From Hyphomicrobiales bacterium (GTDB taxonomy: Bacteria > Pseudomonadota > Alphaproteobacteria > Rhizobiales > Rhizobiaceae): DNA of 64,000 nt. The notes beneath the pieces were generated by a model. That model saw only the letters and a list, made by a program, of their open reading frames with translations. It was not told the DNA's origin and did no database searches. The stretch lies in NCBI GenBank assembly GCA_900469965.1, contig UBZP01000006.1:142143-206142 (forward strand), written 5' to 3'. Made by a program: the position numbers and the translations under genes. Shown here piece after piece: positions 37,967-46,816 of this stretch; position 1 is the first letter of the stretch, and every line of letters begins with the position of its first letter.

Positions 37967-38875
37967 ATGAGAATGTTCAAATACAGCAAGCTCGCAGCGG
38001 TGGCGCTGGTCGCCATTACCGCCGCCCATGGCGCCGCCTTCGCGCAGGACGCCTCCGATCCGGTCGTGGCCAAGGTCGGCGGCGCGGAAGTGCGCCAGTC
38101 CGAGATCGACCTGGCGATTGCGGGCCTCGATCCGCAGCTTGCCAACCTGCCGCCGGAGCAGAAGCGGGTCGCCGCCCTGTCCGCCATCATCGACGTGAAG
38201 GTGCTGGCCGCCGATGCGAGCAAGGAGGGGCTGGAGAACGATGCCACCTTCAAGCAGCGCGTCGCCTTCCTGACCGAGCGCGAACTGCACAACGCCTACT
38301 TCAAGAAGCACGTGGTCGATGCGATCACGCCGGACGAGGTGAAGGCGCGCTACGAGAAGGAAATCGCAGCGATCGAGCCGCAGGAGGAAGTCCGGGCCCG
38401 CCATATCCTGGTGAAGACCGAGCAGGAGGCGAAGGACGTCATCGCCGCGCTCGACGGCGGCAAGAACTTTGCCGATCTCGCCAAGGAGAAGTCGACCGAC
38501 GCCGCATCCGAAGGCGGCGACCTCGGCTACTTCACCAAGGGCCGCATGGTGCCGGAATTCGAAGCCGCAGCCTTCGCGCTGGACAAGGGCGCCTATACCA
38601 AGACGCCGGTGAAGAGCCAGTTCGGCTATCACGTGATCCTCGTGGAGGACAAGCGCACGCAGGCGCCGCCGGCGCTCGAACAGGTCGAGCCGCAGGTGCG
38701 CCAGCTGATCATGCGCGACAAGTATGTCGCCTTGCTGGAGGCCGCGAAGGGCGCGGCAACGGTCGAGATCGATGATCCGGCGCTGAAGTCCGCCTACGAG
38801 CAGATCAACAAGCCGCAGCAGGCTTCGCCGGATCAGCCGGCGGCAACCGGGCAGCCGGCCGAACAGCAGCAGTAA
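37967..38875 (+). CDS. Parvulin-type peptidyl-prolyl isomerase, periplasmic
   Basis: The 302-residue protein has a signal peptide (MRMFKYSKLAAVALVAITAA, cut near AFAQ-D), an N-terminal SurA-like helical domain (about 25-130), and a parvulin domain with VRARHILVKTEQEAKDV, FADLAKEKSTD, EGGDLGYFTKGRMVPEFE and SQFGYHVILVEDKR. It acts as a foldase or chaperone for exported proteins. The Gln/Pro-rich tail is low-complexity. ATG 37967 has AAAGG upstream. Its divergence from secA fits a shared export role. Confidence 0.92.
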   Translation: MRMFKYSKLAAVALVAITAAHGAAFAQDASDPVVAKVGGAEVRQSEIDLAIAGLDPQLANLPPEQKRVAALSAIIDVKVLAADASKEGLENDATFKQRVAFLTERELHNAYFKKHVVDAITPDEVKARYEKEIAAIEPQEEVRARHILVKTEQEAKDVIAALDGGKNFADLAKEKSTDAASEGGDLGYFTKGRMVPEFEAAAFALDKGAYTKTPVKSQFGYHVILVEDKRTQAPPALEQVEPQVRQLIMRDKYVALLEAAKGAATVEIDDPALKSAYEQINKPQQASPDQPAATGQPAEQQQ

Positions 38876-38886
38876 ATCTCGATCAT

Positions 38887-38906
38887 GGCCCGCCCTGTGG
38901 CGGGCC
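38887..38906 (+). terminator. Hairpin between the foldase gene and argJ
   Basis: GGCCCGCC-CTGT-GGCGGGCC forms an 8-bp perfect stem 11 bp after the foldase stop, 24 bp before the argJ start. It lacks a clear T-run (GTCTCC follows) and may work as a weak terminator or mRNA stabiliser. Confidence 0.4.
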
Positions 38907-38929
38907 GTCTCCATTGGCAGGAAATACCC

Positions 38930-40171
38930 ATGTCCGGTCCGGTCTCACCGCTCGCTCCCAAGTCCTTCGCCGACATGCCGCCGGTCCGCGGCGTGCGGAT
39001 GGCAACCGCCGCCGCCGGCATCAAGTACAAGGGGCGCACCGATGTGCTCATGATGGTCTTCGACGGGCCGGCTGCGGTCGCAGGCGTGTTCACGCGGTCG
39101 AAGTGCCCCTCGGCGCCGGTCGATTTCTGCCGGGCCAACCTTGCGGGCGGCAAGGCCCGGGCGGTCGTCGTCAATTCCGGCAATGCCAATGCGTTCACCG
39201 GCCGCAAGGGCCGCGAATCGACGGCGATGACGGCAGCCGCCGCGGCCAGGGCCGCCGGCTGCAGCGAGGGGGAGGTGTTCCTCGCCTCCACCGGCGTCAT
39301 CGGCGAGCCGCTGGATGCCACCAAGTTTTCCGGTGTGCTCGACGGGCTCGCCGTCGCCGCCAGGGAGGACTTCTGGTTCGAGGCGGCGAAGGCGATCATG
39401 ACCACGGACACCTATCCGAAGGTCGCGACGCGGACCGCACGGATCGGCGACGTCGAGGTGCGGATCAACGGCATGGCCAAGGGGGCGGGCATGATCGCCC
39501 CGGACATGGCGACGATGCTGTCCTTCGTCGTCACCGACGCCGACATTCCGGCCGCCACGCTGCAGGCACTGCTGTCCGAAGGCGTCGAGCCGACGTTCAA
39601 TGCGGTCACCGTCGACAGCGACACGTCGACTTCCGACACGCTCCTGCTGTTTGCCACGGGGGCTGCCGCAGCCGATGGCCAGAAGCCCGTTTCCGGGCCG
39701 GCCGATCCCGCGCTCGCAGCCTTCAGGGCGGCCCTGAACGATCTCCTGAAGGATCTGGCGCTGCAGGTGGTTCGCGACGGCGAGGGCGCGCGCAAGATGG
39801 TGGCGATCACCGTCGAGGGTGCGGAGAGCGATGCCGCCGCCAAGCGGATCGCGCTTTCGATCGCCAATTCGCCGCTGGTGAAGACGGCGGTCGCCGGCGA
39901 GGACGCCAACTGGGGCCGCGTGGTGATGGCCGTCGGCAAGTCCGGCGAGATGGCGGACCGCGACCGCCTGGCCATCTGGTTCGGCGACGTGCGGGTCGCC
40001 GTCGACGGGGAGCGCGATCCGGCCTACTCGGAAGAGGCCGCCTCCGCCGTCATGAAGGAAGAGGACATCGCCATTCGCGTCGAGATCGGTCTCGGGACCG
40101 GCAAGGCGACCGTCTGGACGTGCGACCTGACCAAGGCGTATGTCGAGATCAACGGCGACTATCGCAGCTGA
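38930..40171 (+). CDS. argJ: Bifunctional ornithine acetyltransferase/N-acetylglutamate synthase
   Basis: The 413-residue protein recycles the acetyl group in arginine synthesis, moving it from N-acetylornithine to glutamate. The self-cleavage site is clear: [14 protein letters not shown], where Thr195 becomes the N-terminal nucleophile of the beta chain. Other conserved parts are [12 protein letters not shown] and the C-terminal GDYRS end. The start at 38930 has AGGAAA upstream. It begins a tight run with the GNAT and mutT genes, all on the plus strand. Confidence 0.97.
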   Translation: MSGPVSPLAPKSFADMPPVRGVRMATAAAGIKYKGRTDVLMMVFDGPAAVAGVFTRSKCPSAPVDFCRANLAGGKARAVVVNSGNANAFTGRKGRESTAMTAAAAARAAGCSEGEVFLASTGVIGEPLDATKFSGVLDGLAVAAREDFWFEAAKAIMTTDTYPKVATRTARIGDVEVRINGMAKGAGMIAPDMATMLSFVVTDADIPAATLQALLSEGVEPTFNAVTVDSDTSTSDTLLLFATGAAAADGQKPVSGPADPALAAFRAALNDLLKDLALQVVRDGEGARKMVAITVEGAESDAAAKRIALSIANSPLVKTAVAGEDANWGRVVMAVGKSGEMADRDRLAIWFGDVRVAVDGERDPAYSEEAASAVMKEEDIAIRVEIGLGTGKATVWTCDLTKAYVEINGDYRS

Positions 40172-40233
40172 TGACCGGGACCAAGCCTGTCGTGACCGAT
40201 CCCGCCATCCGCAGTTTCAGGGAGCAAAACGCC

Positions 40234-41001
40234 ATGGCTGACCTGGCAAGCGTCCGCCGGCTGGAAGCCGTCGGCTTCCGCGCCTGGCCGGCTGCATCGA
40301 CCCAGTACGACGGCAGCTGGCTGATCCGCCTCAATGCCGGCCATCCGTCCAAGCGGCTGAATTCCGTCAACCCGCTCGACCCCTCGGACGTGCGGGATCT
40401 CCCCGTCCGCATCGAGAAGGCGGCAAAGCGCTTTGCCGACTACGGCCGGCCGCTGCTGGTGCGGCAGACGCCGCTGACCCCGCCGCCCCTCGTCGACCTG
40501 ATGGACCAGGCCGGCTGGAGGCATACCGGCGAGACGGCGGTGATGCTCGTCGACCTGGCCGAGCCCGTGGCCCCCGAAAGCGCCGACGGCGTCGAGCATG
40601 TGCCGAGCCGCGACGTCGGCCGGTTCGTCGATGCGCGCATCCGTGTCTCCGGCGACGATCCCGCGCTGAAGCCGGGCCTGACGGAAATCGTCAACGCCAT
40701 CAGCCCGGAAGCGGGCCTGTTCATCTTCGAGGAGCCGGATTTCGGGCCGACCGCCGTCACGCTCGCCGTGCACGACAACGACCTCGCCGGCATCCTGCAG
40801 CTCGCCGTGGCGCCGGAACGGCGCGGCCGCGGCCTTGCGACCACGATCCTGAACTCGGCGATGCGCTGGGCCCGGCTTCGCGGCGCGAAGCGGGTGTGGG
40901 TGCAGGCGGAAATGGACAACGAAGGGGCGGTGAGGCTCTATCGCAAGGCAGGGTTCCGGGAGGTCTATCGCTACGTCTACCGCGGGGCGCCGGCGCCATG
41001 A
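40234..41001 (+). CDS. GNAT family N-acetyltransferase
   Basis: The 255-residue protein has a C-terminal GNAT fold with the acetyl-CoA loop LAVAPERRGRGLATTIL and the following VWVQAEMDNEGAVRLYRKAGF. The N-terminal part (ADLASVRRLEAVGFRAWPA) is that of a rhizobial argJ-linked family. I prefer ATG 40234 with AGGGAG nine bases upstream; an ATG at 40171 that overlaps the argJ stop would give 276 residues and cannot be excluded. Its stop overlaps the mutT start by 4 bp. The acceptor is unknown. Confidence 0.88.
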   Translation: MADLASVRRLEAVGFRAWPAASTQYDGSWLIRLNAGHPSKRLNSVNPLDPSDVRDLPVRIEKAAKRFADYGRPLLVRQTPLTPPPLVDLMDQAGWRHTGETAVMLVDLAEPVAPESADGVEHVPSRDVGRFVDARIRVSGDDPALKPGLTEIVNAISPEAGLFIFEEPDFGPTAVTLAVHDNDLAGILQLAVAPERRGRGLATTILNSAMRWARLRGAKRVWVQAEMDNEGAVRLYRKAGFREVYRYVYRGAPAP

Positions 41002-41414
41002 CGGAACAGGGCACCCGCCGGATCCTGCTCGTCGCCGCCTGCGCGCTGATCGACACCGACGGGCGCATCCTTCTGGCGCAGCGTCCGGAGGGAAAGTCGC
41101 TTGCCGGGCTCTGGGAGTTTCCCGGCGGGAAGGTCGAGCCGGGCGAGACGCCCGAGGAAACGCTGATCCGCGAGCTGCACGAGGAACTCGGCATCACCAC
41201 GAAGGTCGCCTGCCTCGCGCCGCTGACCTTCGCCAGCCACACCTACGAGGACTTCCACCTCCTGATGCCGCTCTACGTCTGCCGCCGGTTCGAGGGGACC
41301 GCGCATGGCCGCGAGGGGCAGGCGCTGAAGTGGGTCAAGCCGAAGATGCTCCGGGACTATCCGATGCCGCCGGCGGACGAGCCGCTGATCCCCTATCTGA
41401 TGGATCTGCTCTGA
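40998..41414 (+). CDS. mutT: 8-oxo-dGTP diphosphatase, Nudix family
   Basis: The 138-residue protein cleans oxidised dGTP from the nucleotide pool. The Nudix box spans residues 43-65: GGKVEPGETPEETLIRELHE followed by ELGI matches GX5EX7REUXEEXGU. The early LLAQRPEGKSLAGLWEFPGG is also typical of MutT. It is coupled to the GNAT gene by ATGA overlap. The argJ-GNAT-mutT order is common in rhizobia. Confidence 0.93.
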   Translation: MTEQGTRRILLVAACALIDTDGRILLAQRPEGKSLAGLWEFPGGKVEPGETPEETLIRELHEELGITTKVACLAPLTFASHTYEDFHLLMPLYVCRRFEGTAHGREGQALKWVKPKMLRDYPMPPADEPLIPYLMDLL

Positions 41415-41596
41415 AAAGCCGGCCGTCCTTTCCCATTTCGGACCGTTTATTAATCGATCGTTTATCTCCATGGGCCAAGATGGGCCCCTGCCGTCGTGCT
41501 CTGGGGCCCTCGTGGCGCACGGATGCCGTGGCATCGTGAGCGGGCGCCTTGCTGTACGCAGGCGCCGACAAAGACGCCCATCGAGAGATTGCGAAA

Positions 41597-41920
41597 ATGC
41601 GGGACGACGAATTCTGGCAAGCAGTTCAGGACAAGGAACTGACGACGGTATCCGGCAATAGCCGTATCGGCGTCCTCAACCTTGCGCTTCTGTTCGGTAC
41701 GGCCGCGATCGCGCTTGCACTCGTGCTGGCGCCGGTGCTGTCGTCCAGGACGAGCACGCGCATCATGGCCCAGACGCCGGGCGACTTCGACATGATGTCG
41801 ACCGGCTCGGTGCCGCAGCGGGGCGAAGGCAAGCGCTACACGGTGCGCCGGAGCGTGCTCCAGGAAATGCCCGGCGCCGTCTGCATCGTCGGCGAGAACG
41901 GCAACACGAATGGCTGCTGA
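41597..41920 (+). CDS. Hypothetical single-pass membrane protein beside a Flp pilin gene
   Basis: The 107-residue protein starts near ATG 41597 (MRDDEFWQAVQDKEL); an upstream TTG is possible. One hydrophobic helix (about 25-48, LNLALLFGTAAIALALVLAPV) separates a short cytoplasmic tail from a periplasmic part with SRTSTRIMAQTPGDFDMM and a cysteine-containing end. I do not know the family. Its place 58 bp before the flp gene suggests cotranscription. Confidence 0.65.
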   Translation: MRDDEFWQAVQDKELTTVSGNSRIGVLNLALLFGTAAIALALVLAPVLSSRTSTRIMAQTPGDFDMMSTGSVPQRGEGKRYTVRRSVLQEMPGAVCIVGENGNTNGC

Positions 41921-41978
41921 GGCAGCGCCCGCAGCGGCGCCCGCCTCGGATCCGGCAGGTGAGGGAAGCGAGGTTGTA

Positions 41979-42146
41979 ATGCGTCTGCTCAGGACTTTTC
42001 TGCTGGACCGAAGCGGTGCCACCGCTGTCGAGTACTGCCTGATCGCCGTGATGATATCGGTCGCGGTCGTCGGCGGTCTCAGGGCGTTCACCGGCGAACT
42101 CAACAACACCTTCACGATCGTCGGCGACGGCCTCGACGGCCCGTGA
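41979..42146 (+). CDS. Flp/Fap family type IVb pilin
   Basis: The 55-residue protein has a short basic leader, then SGATAVEYCLIAVMISVAVV, the hydrophobic Flp pilin segment with Glu-Tyr after the prepilin peptidase site, and a short C-terminal tail. GAGGT lies upstream of ATG 41979. Flp pilins are assembled by the Tad system, but no tad/cpa genes are in this window, so this is an orphan copy. Confidence 0.88.
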   Translation: MRLLRTFLLDRSGATAVEYCLIAVMISVAVVGGLRAFTGELNNTFTIVGDGLDGP

Positions 42147-42193
42147 GCCGCAGCACGCTTCGTTCGATCGACGTCTCGACAGGCCGACCTGCG

Positions 42194-43093
42194 TCAGCCT
42201 GTCGTCTTCGCCTTCAGCGCGTCCGCAAGCCGCACTTTCGCCGAACCGGGCTTCAGCGGCTTCTGCTGGCTTTCATGCGGGGCCCAGCCTGACAGATAGA
42301 TGATCGAGAAGGTGGCGCGGATCCGCCCGTCCGGGTCTGCATAGCGTTCGGCATAGAGCTCGGCGGCGCGGACGAAGAAGGCGCGGGTCAGCGGCTTCCG
42401 GCTGCGGGCGGAGAGCGGATTGGCCATCCCCATCGCCCGCAGGTCCTTCATCAGCGGAAAGAGCGAATCGTAGCGGACGGTGTAGGTCTCCTTGTCGGTG
42501 ACCGGCAGGGCGAAGCCGGCGCGCTGCAGCAGCGCGCCGATGTCGCGGATGTCGGCGAAGGGGATGACGCGCGGGCTCGCCCCGCCGGTCATCTCGATCT
42601 CCGTCTGAAGCAGCACGTCGCGCAGTTCCTGCAGCGTGTCGCTGCCGGGGATGGCGGCCAGGAAGAGCCCGTCCGGCCTCAGCGCGCGGCGGATCTGCAC
42701 GAAGACGCCCGGCGTGTCGTTGGTCAGGTGCAGCGACAGCGGGGAGACGGCGAGGTTGATCGAGGCCGGCGCCAGCGGCAGCTGCTCCAGCGGGGCCTGG
42801 ACAAACGTGCCGCCGGCCGCCGCGAACCGGGGGTCGGTCTCGATCCGCGACATCCTGCCGATCTTGCCGGTGCGCTCCAGCGCCCGTGCGACCAGCCCGG
42901 AGTAGCCGTGGATCTCGACCGCCTCGTCGAAGCGGCGCTCAACCACGGCGAGGCGCTCGGACAGCTCGTCGGCGGCGACCTTCAGCAGGAAGTCGACCGG
43001 TCCTCCGGATACGGCGGTTGCACGCAGCCTGTTCTTTTCAATCAGGGCTTGATCGAAGATCGCTTCCAAGGAACACTTCCCGTCGTTTCGCAT
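42194..43093 (-). CDS. SAM-dependent methyltransferase (NDUFAF5/BioC-like)
   Basis: The 299-residue protein has a class I methyltransferase domain from about residue 30, with EIHGYSGLVARAL in the SAM loop, LPLAPASINLAVSPLSLHLTN, and LRPDGLFLAAIPGSDTLQELR. A C-terminal region (PLTRAFFVRAAELYAERY) matches the NDUFAF5-type family found in alphaproteobacteria, which helps complex I assembly in mitochondria. Homologues often begin near LEAIFDQALI, so an in-frame TTG at 43069 preceded by GGGAAG may be the true start. It is divergent from comF. Confidence 0.85.
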   Translation of the reverse strand: MRNDGKCSLEAIFDQALIEKNRLRATAVSGGPVDFLLKVAADELSERLAVVERRFDEAVEIHGYSGLVARALERTGKIGRMSRIETDPRFAAAGGTFVQAPLEQLPLAPASINLAVSPLSLHLTNDTPGVFVQIRRALRPDGLFLAAIPGSDTLQELRDVLLQTEIEMTGGASPRVIPFADIRDIGALLQRAGFALPVTDKETYTVRYDSLFPLMKDLRAMGMANPLSARSRKPLTRAFFVRAAELYAERYADPDGRIRATFSIIYLSGWAPHESQQKPLKPGSAKVRLADALKAKTTG

Positions 43094-43148
43094 CTTTCGG
43101 AGGGCGGATCGCCCGCAAAGGCGTCATGGAGATAGGAATGTCAACCGC

Positions 43149-43925
43149 ATGACGCAAACAGCGTTCGCGCGATTTCGTGACGCCGTGCTGGGCGGCAGCC
43201 GTGGCGCGGCGGCCGCGGCACTCGCCTTCGTCTATCCGCCGACCTGTCCGGGCTGCCAGGTCCTGCTCGGCCGGCACGCCGGCATCTGCGGTCGCTGCTG
43301 GTCGTCGCTGCGCTTCATCGTGCGGCCCTATTGCGAGGTGCTTGGCGTGCCGTTCTCGCACGATCTCGGCAGCGGCATCCTCAGCGCGGATGCGATCGCC
43401 AACCCGCCGCCCTTTTCCCGGCTGCGGTCTGCGGTCGTGCACGACGGCCTTGCCCGCACGCTGGTGCACGGCCTCAAGTATCGCGACCGCACGGACCTGG
43501 CGCCGATGATGGCCGGCTGGATGGCCAGGGCGGGCGAAGCGCTTCTTTCCGATTGCGATGCGATCGTCCCCGTGCCGCTCCACCACTACCGGCTGCTCGC
43601 GCGCAAGTTCAACCAGGCGTCGGAACTGGCGCGCGCCATTGCCCGGCAGTCCGGAAAGCCGCTGTTGCTCGGCGTCCTGCGGCGGACGCGGCCGACCCGG
43701 CAGCAGATCGGGCTCGGCGCGAACGCACGCCGCGTCAACGTCCAGGGCGCCTTCTCCGTGACGGAGGCGGGCCGGGCGTCGCTTTCCGGCAAGCGCATCC
43801 TCCTCATCGACGACGTCTATACGACCGGGGCAACCGTCGGGGCGGCGACGCGGGCGCTCAGGCGGGGCGGCGCGGCAGACGTCAGTGTTTTGACCTTTGC
43901 AAGGGCCCTTGCCGACCATATATGA
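43149..43925 (+). CDS. comF: ComF family phosphoribosyltransferase-like protein
   Basis: The 258-residue protein has an N-terminal double zinc-finger-like part with CPGCQVLLG and CGRCW, and a phosphoribosyltransferase fold with the PRPP loop ILLIDDVYTTGATV. The middle contains RRTRPTRQQIGLGANAR, diagnostic for the family. ComF is linked to DNA uptake in some bacteria; in rhizobia the role is not clear. It is followed by grxC after 40 bp. Confidence 0.92.
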   Translation: MTQTAFARFRDAVLGGSRGAAAAALAFVYPPTCPGCQVLLGRHAGICGRCWSSLRFIVRPYCEVLGVPFSHDLGSGILSADAIANPPPFSRLRSAVVHDGLARTLVHGLKYRDRTDLAPMMAGWMARAGEALLSDCDAIVPVPLHHYRLLARKFNQASELARAIARQSGKPLLLGVLRRTRPTRQQIGLGANARRVNVQGAFSVTEAGRASLSGKRILLIDDVYTTGATVGAATRALRRGGAADVSVLTFARALADHI

Positions 43926-43965
43926 AAGGGTGAAGACAGCTGAGCTCCGATGGAGAATGGATAGC

Positions 43966-44223
43966 ATGGCATCGATCGACATCTATACGCGGCAGTTCTG
44001 CGGCTATTGCGCCGCTGCGAAGAAGCTGCTGGAAACCAAGGGCGTCGCCTTCAACGAATACGATGCGACCTACGCGCCCGACCTCCGCCAGGAGATGGTC
44101 AAGCGTGCGAACGGGCGCAACACCTTCCCGCAGATCTTCATCGACGACAACCATATCGGCGGCTGCGACGACCTGCATGCGTTGGACCGCGCCGGCAAGC
44201 TCGATCCCCTGCTGGCGGCCTGA
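43966..44223 (+). CDS. grxC: Glutaredoxin 3
   Basis: The 85-residue protein has the dithiol active site CGYC (residues 12-15), the cis-proline region NTFPQIFIDD, and the GGCDDLHALDRAGKL glutathione-binding end. It reduces disulfides with glutathione in the cytoplasm. ATG 43966 is preferred; an ATG three codons upstream is possible. It lies between comF and the Nit-type amidase gene, 11 bp before the latter. Confidence 0.95.
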   Translation: MASIDIYTRQFCGYCAAAKKLLETKGVAFNEYDATYAPDLRQEMVKRANGRNTFPQIFIDDNHIGGCDDLHALDRAGKLDPLLAA

Positions 44224-44234
44224 GGAGCGGTTCC

Positions 44235-45092
44235 ATGTCCGTCAAGATCGCCGCCGTCCAGATGTGTTCCGGTACCGATCCTGAGGCCAATGCCGAGGCG
44301 ATGGCGCGGCTGGTGCGGCGGGCTGCCGGCGAGGGCGCGCGCTACATCCAGACGCCCGAGATGACGGGCGCGGTGCAGCGCGACCGGACCGGGCTGAAGG
44401 CGACGCTGAAGGCGGAGCCGGACGACATCATCGTCCGGACGGCCGAAGCGCTCGCCGCCGAGCTCGACGTCTTCGTGCATGTCGGCTCGACGGCGATCGC
44501 GCGCGACGACGGCAAGATCGCCAATCGCGGCTTCCTGTTTGCGCCGGGCGGCCACCGGGTCTGCAGCTACGACAAGATCCACATGTTCGACGTCGATCTG
44601 GACCATGGCGAGAGCTGGCGCGAGAGCGCCGCCTACACGCCCGGAAGCGTCGCCAAGGTGGCACGACTGCCGTTCGGCCGGCTCGGCTTCGCCATCTGCT
44701 ACGACGTTCGCTTTCCCGAGCTGTTCAAGGCCGAGGCCCAGGCGGGGGCCGAGATCATCTCCGTGCCCGCCGCCTTCACCCGCCAGACCGGCGAGGCGCA
44801 CTGGGAGACGCTGCTGCGCGCCCGCGCCATCGAGAACGGCGTGTTCATCATCGCCGCCGCCCAGGCCGGCCTGCATCAGGACGGCCGCGAGACCTTCGGA
44901 CATTCGATCATCATCGATCCCTGGGGGCGCATCCTGGCGATGGCCGGCGGCAGCGGGGAGGCGGTCATTGCCGCCGAGATCGACATCGGAGCGGTCAAGG
45001 CCGCCCGCGACCGGATCCCCAACTTGAAGAACGGGCGCACGTTCTCCATCGAGGAGGTCACTCTTCCGGAGAAGGGAGGCGTTGCCGCGTGA
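44235..45092 (+). CDS. Carbon-nitrogen hydrolase (Nit1-type, deaminated glutathione amidase-like)
   Basis: The 285-residue nitrilase-superfamily enzyme has its catalytic triad at Glu42 (TPEMTG), Lys114 (SYDKIHMFD) and Cys155 (FAICYDVRFPELF). The CYDVRFPELF motif is that of the Nit branch, where eukaryotic and bacterial members hydrolyse deaminated glutathione. Its position directly after grxC fits a glutathione link, though this is inference. ATG 44235 has GAGGAG upstream. The stop overlaps the GTG start of the next gene. Confidence 0.92.
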   Translation: MSVKIAAVQMCSGTDPEANAEAMARLVRRAAGEGARYIQTPEMTGAVQRDRTGLKATLKAEPDDIIVRTAEALAAELDVFVHVGSTAIARDDGKIANRGFLFAPGGHRVCSYDKIHMFDVDLDHGESWRESAAYTPGSVAKVARLPFGRLGFAICYDVRFPELFKAEAQAGAEIISVPAAFTRQTGEAHWETLLRARAIENGVFIIAAAQAGLHQDGRETFGHSIIIDPWGRILAMAGGSGEAVIAAEIDIGAVKAARDRIPNLKNGRTFSIEEVTLPEKGGVAA

Positions 45093-45517
45093 TCCGCTAC
45101 GACATCGTCTGTGACAATGCCCACGAATTCGAGGGCTGGTTCGGCTCGTCCGAAGACTTCGACCGGCAGAAGGAGCGGGGGCTCGTCAGCTGTCCCGTAT
45201 GCGGCTCGCCGCGCGTGGCCAAGCGCCTGATGACGCCGTCGGTCTCCACCGCCCGCAAGAAGGAAGAGCAGCGGCATGCCGTCATGACCGCGCACAACCA
45301 GGAGATGGTCGGCAAGCTGCGCGAACTGGTGGCGGCGATCCGCGCCAACGCCGAGGACGTCGGCGACCGGTTTCCCGAAGAGGCGCGCAAGATCCACTAC
45401 GGCGAAGCCGAGCAGCGCGGGCTGATCGGCAAGGCGACGGCGGAAGAGGCGCGTTCGCTGATCGAGGAGGGCGTGGAGATCGCGCCCCTGCCGATCCTGC
45501 CCGACGAGACGAACTGA
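45089..45517 (+). CDS. DUF1178 family protein
   Basis: The 142-residue protein begins MIRYDIVCDNAHEFEGWF with GTG at 45089 overlapping the previous stop. It has a rubredoxin-like CxxC (SCPVCGS, about 35) plus a first cysteine at residue 8, and the long charged C-terminal helix ending in PILPDE. The family is widespread in alphaproteobacteria; its function is unknown. It is convergent with ubiG. Confidence 0.9.
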   Translation: MIRYDIVCDNAHEFEGWFGSSEDFDRQKERGLVSCPVCGSPRVAKRLMTPSVSTARKKEEQRHAVMTAHNQEMVGKLRELVAAIRANAEDVGDRFPEEARKIHYGEAEQRGLIGKATAEEARSLIEEGVEIAPLPILPDETN

Positions 45518-45589
45518 ACCGCTCCGGCAAGGCGCCGACCACGCCGGCCCGCCTTCGGGGGCGCGGTTCCTCCGCCCCGCCCGGGGACA

Positions 45590-46339
45590 TCAGGCCCTGG
45601 GGCGACGCGCCACCAGCATGTAGTTGACGTCCATGTCCTTCGACAGGTTCCACTGGTTCGACAGCGGGCTGAAGAAGACGCCGGTGCGGTCGGTCACGGC
45701 CAGCCCGGATGCGGAGAGCGGCTTTTCGATTTCCTCCGGGCGGACCAGCTTCTCGTACTGATGGGTGCCTTTCGGCAGCCAGCGCAGGACGTTCTCGGCC
45801 GCAAAGATGGCCAGCGCTGCGGCCTTCAGGGTGCGGTTGATCGTGGCGACGAACATCATCCCGCCCGGACGAACCATCGACGCGCAGGTGGTCAGGAAGA
45901 AATCGACGTCGGCGACATGCTCGACGACCTCCATGTTCAGCACGATGTCGAAGCTCTCGCCGGCCGCGGCGAGCGCCTCGGCCGTCACGGCACGGTAGTC
46001 CACCTCGACGCCGGAGCCTGTGGCATGGGCCTTGGCAATGCCGATGTTCTTCTCCGAGGCATCGGCGCCGACGACCGACGCTCCCATGCGGGCGATGGGC
46101 TCGGAGAGCAGTCCGCCGCCGCAGCCGATGTCCAGCACGCGCAGGCCCTCGAGCGGGCGATGTGCCCTCGGATCGCGACCGAAATGCGCCGAGGCGAGGT
46201 CGCGGATATAGCTGAGGCGGACCGGATTGAACTTGTGCAGCGGGCGGAATTTTCCGGTCGGGTCCCACCATTCCGCGGCCATCGCCGAAAAGCGGTCCAC
46301 TTCGGCCTGGTCGATGGTCGTGCGGGCGGTCTCGCTCAT
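45590..46339 (-). CDS. ubiG: Ubiquinone biosynthesis O-methyltransferase
   Basis: The 249-residue enzyme carries out both O-methylations of ubiquinone synthesis. It has the SAM motif [14 protein letters not shown] (about 69-82), [14 protein letters not shown], and the UbiG end with [12 protein letters not shown] and [14 protein letters not shown]. The start at 46339 follows a GGGAGA stretch. In many rhizobia ubiG lies beside lysC in divergent orientation; here about 5 kb of other genes separate them. Confidence 0.96.
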   Translation of the reverse strand: MSETARTTIDQAEVDRFSAMAAEWWDPTGKFRPLHKFNPVRLSYIRDLASAHFGRDPRAHRPLEGLRVLDIGCGGGLLSEPIARMGASVVGADASEKNIGIAKAHATGSGVEVDYRAVTAEALAAAGESFDIVLNMEVVEHVADVDFFLTTCASMVRPGGMMFVATINRTLKAAALAIFAAENVLRWLPKGTHQYEKLVRPEEIEKPLSASGLAVTDRTGVFFSPLSNQWNLSKDMDVNYMLVARRPRA

Positions 46340-46393
46340 GGAAGGTCTCCCTCATTCGTTCAGGTGCTGAAGTCGGACGGTTGCGGCGCGAAG

Positions 46394-46816
46394 TCAAGGG
46401 GTCGGCTCACGCCGGCGACCGGCGGGCCAGACGATGCGGCGTTTGGGCGCGCTCGTCGGCTGCGGATCGCACACCAGGCGGATCGGCGGCCAGGGCCACG
46501 GGCGTTCGTCCGGGGCATGGCGAGAGAACGTGTCCTGCGGGGTGCCTGCATCGTCGCGGATCGCCGCGCCGACGCCGCTACAGAAGCGGCGAAGCATGTC
46601 GCCCGGCATGGACGTGACGCAGAGCGGCAAGGCGAAGGCCGGGCCGCCGTCCTGCAGGATCATCGGGGCGAAGCGGCCGAGGCACTTGCCGTTGCGGCGG
46701 CAGCGGCGGATGCGGCAGAACACCTGCGGCATCAACGCCCTGGTGGCCGCGTGCCGGCAGGCCAGGCGCAGCGCGGCATCGGACTGTACGGATACGATAC
46801 CGTCGGTTTCGTCCAT
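46394..46816 (-). CDS. Hypothetical protein with Cys/Arg-rich segment
   Basis: The 140-residue protein starts MDETDGIVSVQSDAALRLAC at ATG 46816, with GGAGG 11 bases upstream. A cluster of Cys and Arg (VFCRIRRCRRNGKCLGRF, about 33-50) is followed by FALPLCVTSMPGD and a proline-rich basic tail. Four cysteines could bind a metal. I do not recognise a family. It ends 54 bp before the start of ubiG on the same strand, so it could be cotranscribed with it. Confidence 0.6.
   Translation of the reverse strand: MDETDGIVSVQSDAALRLACRHAATRALMPQVFCRIRRCRRNGKCLGRFAPMILQDGGPAFALPLCVTSMPGDMLRRFCSGVGAAIRDDAGTPQDTFSRHAPDERPWPWPPIRLVCDPQPTSAPKRRIVWPAGRRREPTP

Noticed and set aside
38914..40171. Second open frame running through argJ into the GNAT gene
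   Set aside because: argJ in the other frame has all family motifs; only the part after 40171 is real, and that is the GNAT gene.
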